Source: Aeromonas bivalvium
GTDB lineage: Bacteria; Pseudomonadota; Gammaproteobacteria; Enterobacterales; Aeromonadaceae
DNA: 62,008 bases
Assembly: GCF_000819765.1 (NCBI RefSeq)
Contig: NZ_CDBT01000020.1
Coordinates: 182,423 to 244,430, forward strand
Direction of reading: 5' to 3'
Under the pieces are notes generated by a model, which had not been told where the DNA came from, did no database searches, and saw only the letters and a list, made by a program, of their open reading frames with translations. The position numbers and the translations under genes are program-made. Within the stretch, counting starts at the first letter, position 1. Each line of letters opens with the position of its first letter. This document shows, in pieces, positions 58,330 to 62,008 of the stretch.

Positions 58330-60252
58330 ATGACGCTATATCGACAATTACTGGCCACCATGCTGCTGTTGTTCGGGGTCCTCTTTGCCGTGACCTACTG
58401 GGTTCAATTCACGTCGACCCGGAACTATCTGGCGCAGCAGCAGGAGACCACGGTGATCAACACGGCCACCTCCCTCGGGCTGGCGCTGACCCCCTATCTC
58501 GAGAATGGCGACAAGGTGAGTGCCGAGTCGGTGCTCAAGGCCGTGTTTGATGGCGGTTATTACCAGCAGGTGCGACTCGACATGCTGGCCTCCAAGGAGG
58601 TGATCGAGCTCGACAACAGCCATGGCATCCAGGGGGTGCCCGCCTGGTTCATGGGGTTGGAGTTGTTTCCCGATGTATCCAATGAATCCATTCTCACCTC
58701 GGGTTGGCTCCAGCTCGGCAAACTCAAGGTGGTCGGCCACAGCGGCCAAGCCTACTACGAGCTCTGGCAGGGGATGACCAATCTGGCGAGCTGGTTCATC
58801 ATCGGTTTCCTGGTAACGACCCTGCTGCTGATGCGTGCCCTCAACTATCTGCTCAAACCCCTGGCCCAGATCCGGGATCAGGCCCGGGAGATAGAGCTGC
58901 ACCATTTCGGTCATGTGATCCCCGAGCCACGCACCCTTGAGCTCAAGCAGGTGGTACAAGCCATCAATACCCTCTCGGGCAAGCTGGCCGACCAGTTCAA
59001 GGAGCAGGCGCAAGAGGCGGAGCATCTGCGCGAGCGGGTCTATCTGGATGCCGTGTCTGGGCTGGGCAACCGGGCCTATTTCGTCGGCCAGGTCAACGCC
59101 TGGATAGCCGAGGGCGGGGAAGGGGGCATACTGCTGGTGGCGGTGGACATGCTTGACGACATCTATCGGGAGGAGGGCTTCGCCGCGCGCGACAACATGG
59201 TCAAGAGCATAGCCCAGAGCCTCAATGATGAACTCAGTGGCTGGGACGGGGCGGCCATCGCCCGTATCTCCGCCACCGAATATGCCCTGCTCTGCCCGAC
59301 CAGCGAGCTGGCCAGCCTGCAAGAGCTGGCCGAGCGGATCAACGGCCGGATCGCCGATCTGGTGGTCAATCCCATGGGTGAGGCCGATGCCCTGTCCGTC
59401 ATAGGGATCGCCGGGCGCGACAGCCAGGATGATCTCTCCAGTCTGCTGACCAAGGCGGATAACGCCCTCGGCCGGGCGCGCAACGAGCGCCGTGGCGCCG
59501 TGGTGATGGAGGGCGGCCACGCCCAGGGCATGATGGGGCGCCTGGCGTGGCGGGATCTGGTCGAAGATGCCATTGCCCGCCAACTGTGGCGTTTCAAGGC
59601 GCAGCCCGCCTGCCGTTTCGATGATGGCACCCGGCTGCACGCCGAGCTGTTTGCGGCCATTCATCGCGATGGTCACGACTATTTTGCCGGTCAGTTCCTG
59701 CCTGCCATCGAGCAGTTCAAGCTGGGCAGCGAATTCGACCAGGCGGTGCTGACGGCCACTGTGCCCTTGCTGCTCAAGGAGAGTGAATTGGTGCTGGCCA
59801 TCAACATCACCCCGGGGGCCATCTGTTCAGATGAGTTCCTGCTCTGGCTGGGCAGCTTCCTTGGCAGCCACCCCGACCTCAAGAACCGTCTGTTGCTCGA
59901 GCTCCCGGAAGGCACCATCTTGAAGCATCAAGCCAGGGTCGAGGCGCTGGTGGCCGTGTTGCAGGAACATGGTTTCCAGTGGGGCGTGGATCACTATGGT
60001 CGCCACTTCCAGTCGCTGGGCTATCTGGAACAGCTGGCCCCCAGCTATGTCAAGGTGGACCATGGCTACACCAGTCAGGTGATGGAGCCTGGAGCGGATA
60101 CCGCCTTCCTGGCCGCCGTGTGCCGCGCCGCACACAATGCAGGGATCTTGACCATCGCCACCCGGGTCGAAAACGAGCAACAGGTCGAGTTGCTCTCTCG
60201 TCTGCACATCGATGGGTATCAGGGTTTCGTGCACCCGGCCTTTCCCATCTGA
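58330..60252 (+). CDS. lapD: LapD c-di-GMP receptor (degenerate GGDEF/EAL)
   Basis: 640-aa inner-membrane receptor. TM1 (~7-25), a periplasmic LapD_MoxY_N output domain with the WFMGLELFPD loop and GQAYYELW, TM2 (~150-172), a HAMP domain, then GGDEF- and EAL-like domains. The GGDEF motif is degenerate (SATEY) and the EAL motif is AELFA instead of EALLR, so no enzyme activity is expected. The EAL domain should bind c-di-GMP and make the periplasmic domain sequester LapG. The three-base gap to lapG suggests balanced synthesis. Confidence 0.94.
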   Translation: MTLYRQLLATMLLLFGVLFAVTYWVQFTSTRNYLAQQQETTVINTATSLGLALTPYLENGDKVSAESVLKAVFDGGYYQQVRLDMLASKEVIELDNSHGIQGVPAWFMGLELFPDVSNESILTSGWLQLGKLKVVGHSGQAYYELWQGMTNLASWFIIGFLVTTLLLMRALNYLLKPLAQIRDQAREIELHHFGHVIPEPRTLELKQVVQAINTLSGKLADQFKEQAQEAEHLRERVYLDAVSGLGNRAYFVGQVNAWIAEGGEGGILLVAVDMLDDIYREEGFAARDNMVKSIAQSLNDELSGWDGAAIARISATEYALLCPTSELASLQELAERINGRIADLVVNPMGEADALSVIGIAGRDSQDDLSSLLTKADNALGRARNERRGAVVMEGGHAQGMMGRLAWRDLVEDAIARQLWRFKAQPACRFDDGTRLHAELFAAIHRDGHDYFAGQFLPAIEQFKLGSEFDQAVLTATVPLLLKESELVLAINITPGAICSDEFLLWLGSFLGSHPDLKNRLLLELPEGTILKHQARVEALVAVLQEHGFQWGVDHYGRHFQSLGYLEQLAPSYVKVDHGYTSQVMEPGADTAFLAAVCRAAHNAGILTIATRVENEQQVELLSRLHIDGYQGFVHPAFPI

Positions 60253-60272
60253 CGCTGTTTACATCCTGAAAG

Positions 60273-60294
60273 GGCGCCGCTGGGCGCCTTTTTT
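60273..60294 (+). terminator. Terminator after lapD
   Basis: Stem GGCGCC/GGCGCC with GCTG loop and six T, 20 bp after the lapD stop. The adhesin gene must therefore have its own promoter. Confidence 0.88.
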
Positions 60295-60352
60295 AATCAC
60301 TATTGGTTGTAACAAAAAATAAACAATATCGGAAATCTTTATAAGGATTCTA

Positions 60353-60382
60353 TTGAGACTTTCCATAACGCCTTGTTTTAAT
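60353..60382 (+). promoter_or_regulatory. Candidate sigma70 promoter of the LapA-like gene
   Basis: TTGAGA (60353-60358), 18-bp spacer, TTTAAT (60377-60382): 5/6 matches at both elements. It leaves a 5' UTR of about 130 nt. Confidence 0.6.
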
Positions 60383-60520
60383 TGGCTAAGTGTCCAGCAT
60401 TCGATTTGATTCAGGCTTTTCCCTCTTCTGACACGAACCCGGTACATTTTTGCAACGGACACCTTCGCGCTTCGCTCATAGGGTTGATACATCGAAACCC
60501 TCTGTGTTGGAGTCAAGGCT

Positions 60521-62008
60521 ATGCGTACCCAAATGATCGAGAAGAGTGTCGTCGTTGCCTCAATGGAAGGTGAAATTCTGGTGGTCAATGCCGATGGCAG
60601 CACCCGTCCATTGCAAGGGGGCGAGACACTGCAGCCCGGCACCCAGTTGACCCTGAGTGATGATGCCAAGCTGGTGCTGATCACCCCGGAAGAAGCCGCC
60701 GCCCTGGCGCAGGGATCGTCGGTCGCCCCCGACGCAGAGATCCCGGCCGATGCCGCAAAACCAGATGGCACTGACACACCGCTCGATCCCAACGACATAG
60801 CTGCATTGCAACAATCCATCCTGGAAGGGGTTGACCCGACTCAGAGTTTTGAAGCCGCGGCGGCCGGTGGTGCCCCAGCCGCCGGTGGTGGCGGTGGCAT
60901 AGGTGGTGTCGTCGGTGCCAGCGGTAACGGTGGCTTCGTCACCATCAGTCGTACCAATGGGGCGACCATCGCCCAGGCTGGGTTCGACACCAGCCATGAC
61001 ACGCAACAGACCATCGACCGGATACAAGAAGATCTGCCCGACCTTGACAATGAGTTGAGTGATCAAGACGAACAGGCCAGCGTCGCGGAAGATGAACAGC
61101 TCAACGGCAACCTCCTCGACAATGCCAGCAACCCGGATGGGCCGGATGCAGCCAGCGTGACCCTGTTCAGCTGGGGAGACAATATCAACCTGGTCGCGGG
61201 ATCCACCGTGACCATCCCGGGTATAGGCACCCTCACGGTCAACGGCAACGGCGACTACAGCTTCACGCCGGCGTTGAACTATGACGGTCCGGTACCGCCG
61301 GTGAACTACAGCGTGACCGATGGTATCGATGTGGTGGACTCTACCCTGACCATCACTATCACGCCCGTCGATGAAGGTGTCAGCCTGACGGGACTGGGCC
61401 TGGCTGGTGGTGAACTGGTGGTCAGTGATGCCAACCTGGCCGATGGCACCAGCCCTAACCCGGCGGCACTGACACAAGGGGGGGTGTTCAGCTTCAGCGC
61501 GCCAGACGGAGTGCAGACCCTCAGCATCGCTGGCCTGCCGCTGATCACGAACGGCACAGTGACCACACTCCCGCAATCTTTCACCACTCCCCTTGGCAAT
61601 AGCCTGCAGATCACCGCAATCAGTTTCGATCCCGTGACCGGTGCCGGCAGCATCAGCTACAGCTACAGCCTGCAAGATAACGAGAGTCACGTTAAACCGA
61701 CCAATGACACCCAGCTGACCGAGAGTTTTCAGGTCACGCTCACCGACCAAGATGGTGATACCACCTCTGCCAGCCTGGATGCGGTGATCCAGGACGACGT
61801 GCCGACGGCGGTGAACGACAGCAACCCGGCCACGGCGAGCGAGAACAACCTCATCCTCAACGGCAACGTCATCAGCAATGACGTGCAGGGGGCGGATGGT
61901 GCGGCGGTGACGGCGGCCAACCTGACCGGCACCTACGGCAGCCTGGTGCTCAATGCCAATGGCACCTACAGCTACACCCTGGCGCCGCTGGATCCCCAAT
62001 TCGTGGCG
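60521..62008 (+). CDS. LapA-like giant repeat adhesin, 5' part (runs off the window)
   Basis: First 496 codons of an ORF still open at the window edge. No secretion signal peptide at the N-terminus, as expected for T1SS cargo. Residues 1-~125 are the retention module (MIEKSVVVASMEGEILVVNADGSTRPL...LTLSDDAKLVL), ending in a LapG target: DPTQSFEAAAAGG (105-117) with a second PAAGG at 119-123. Ig-like/VCBS repeats follow (DLDNELSDQDEQASVAEDEQLNGNLLDN; IQDDVPTAVNDSNPATASENN; YGSLVLNANGTYSYTL). GGAG lies 8 nt before the ATG. The RTX C-terminus is outside the window. Confidence 0.9.
   Translation, partial: MRTQMIEKSVVVASMEGEILVVNADGSTRPLQGGETLQPGTQLTLSDDAKLVLITPEEAAALAQGSSVAPDAEIPADAAKPDGTDTPLDPNDIAALQQSILEGVDPTQSFEAAAAGGAPAAGGGGGIGGVVGASGNGGFVTISRTNGATIAQAGFDTSHDTQQTIDRIQEDLPDLDNELSDQDEQASVAEDEQLNGNLLDNASNPDGPDAASVTLFSWGDNINLVAGSTVTIPGIGTLTVNGNGDYSFTPALNYDGPVPPVNYSVTDGIDVVDSTLTITITPVDEGVSLTGLGLAGGELVVSDANLADGTSPNPAALTQGGVFSFSAPDGVQTLSIAGLPLITNGTVTTLPQSFTTPLGNSLQITAISFDPVTGAGSISYSYSLQDNESHVKPTNDTQLTESFQVTLTDQDGDTTSASLDAVIQDDVPTAVNDSNPATASENNLILNGNVISNDVQGADGAAVTAANLTGTYGSLVLNANGTYSYTLAPLDPQFVA

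Overview
The window is very probably chromosomal DNA of an Aeromonas species (about 60 % G+C, gammaproteobacterial). The flagellin block flaA-flaB-flaG-flaH-flaJ-maf, next to an flm/pse sugar cluster, is the polar-flagellum arrangement known from Aeromonas. The perM/bepA/arsC-like and yhcC/gltBD neighbourhoods are general gammaproteobacterial synteny. The assignment is inferred from gene content; no database search was possible.

Layout. 1-7.5 kb: housekeeping genes (MipA/OmpV porin, PerM, TusA-like protein, BepA, thioredoxin lipoprotein, ArsC-like protein, secreted amidohydrolase, AcpH). 7.6-14.7 kb: amino-acid transport, with an orphan binding protein, an IadA-like dipeptidase homologue with altered metal ligands, the lysine exporter LysO and a hisP-binding protein-hisQ-hisM cassette. 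14.7-24.9 kb: ECF permease, PflA, a GAF/PAS/GGDEF/EAL protein, a CoA-disulfide-reductase-like flavoprotein with rhodanese domain, an unknown protein, ThiI, a small secreted protein and a TRIC-type channel.

25.1-41.4 kb: flagellin and flagellin-glycosylation region. Two near-identical flagellins, each with a sigma28-like promoter, are followed by FlaG, FliD, FliS, a FliT-like chaperone and the Maf glycosyltransferase. A convergent operon with a sigma54-like promoter, plus one separate acetyltransferase gene, can account for every step from UDP-GlcNAc to CMP-pseudaminic acid (PseB, C, H, G, I and an SpsF-type PseF). A formyltransferase, an aldo/keto reductase and a class III aminotransferase are extra. 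Base composition changes sharply within maf and between the sugar genes, and a truncated methyltransferase sits at one junction. The locus looks like a mosaic of exchanged segments.

41.4-52.2 kb: secreted rhodanese, the mtnN-cbiB-btuF operon with a triplicated 64-bp gene junction, gltBD and yhcC. 52.5-62.0 kb: a Lap-type adhesion system: T1SS ATPase, membrane-fusion protein, TolC-like channel, LapG protease, the c-di-GMP receptor LapD and the start of a giant LapA-like adhesin that runs off the right edge. LapD should hold LapG when c-di-GMP is high and release it to clip the adhesin when c-di-GMP falls.

A recurring oddity is short duplication of gene junctions (cbiB/btuF, both ends of hisQ). 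These create tiny ORFs that start and stop on the real gene boundaries.
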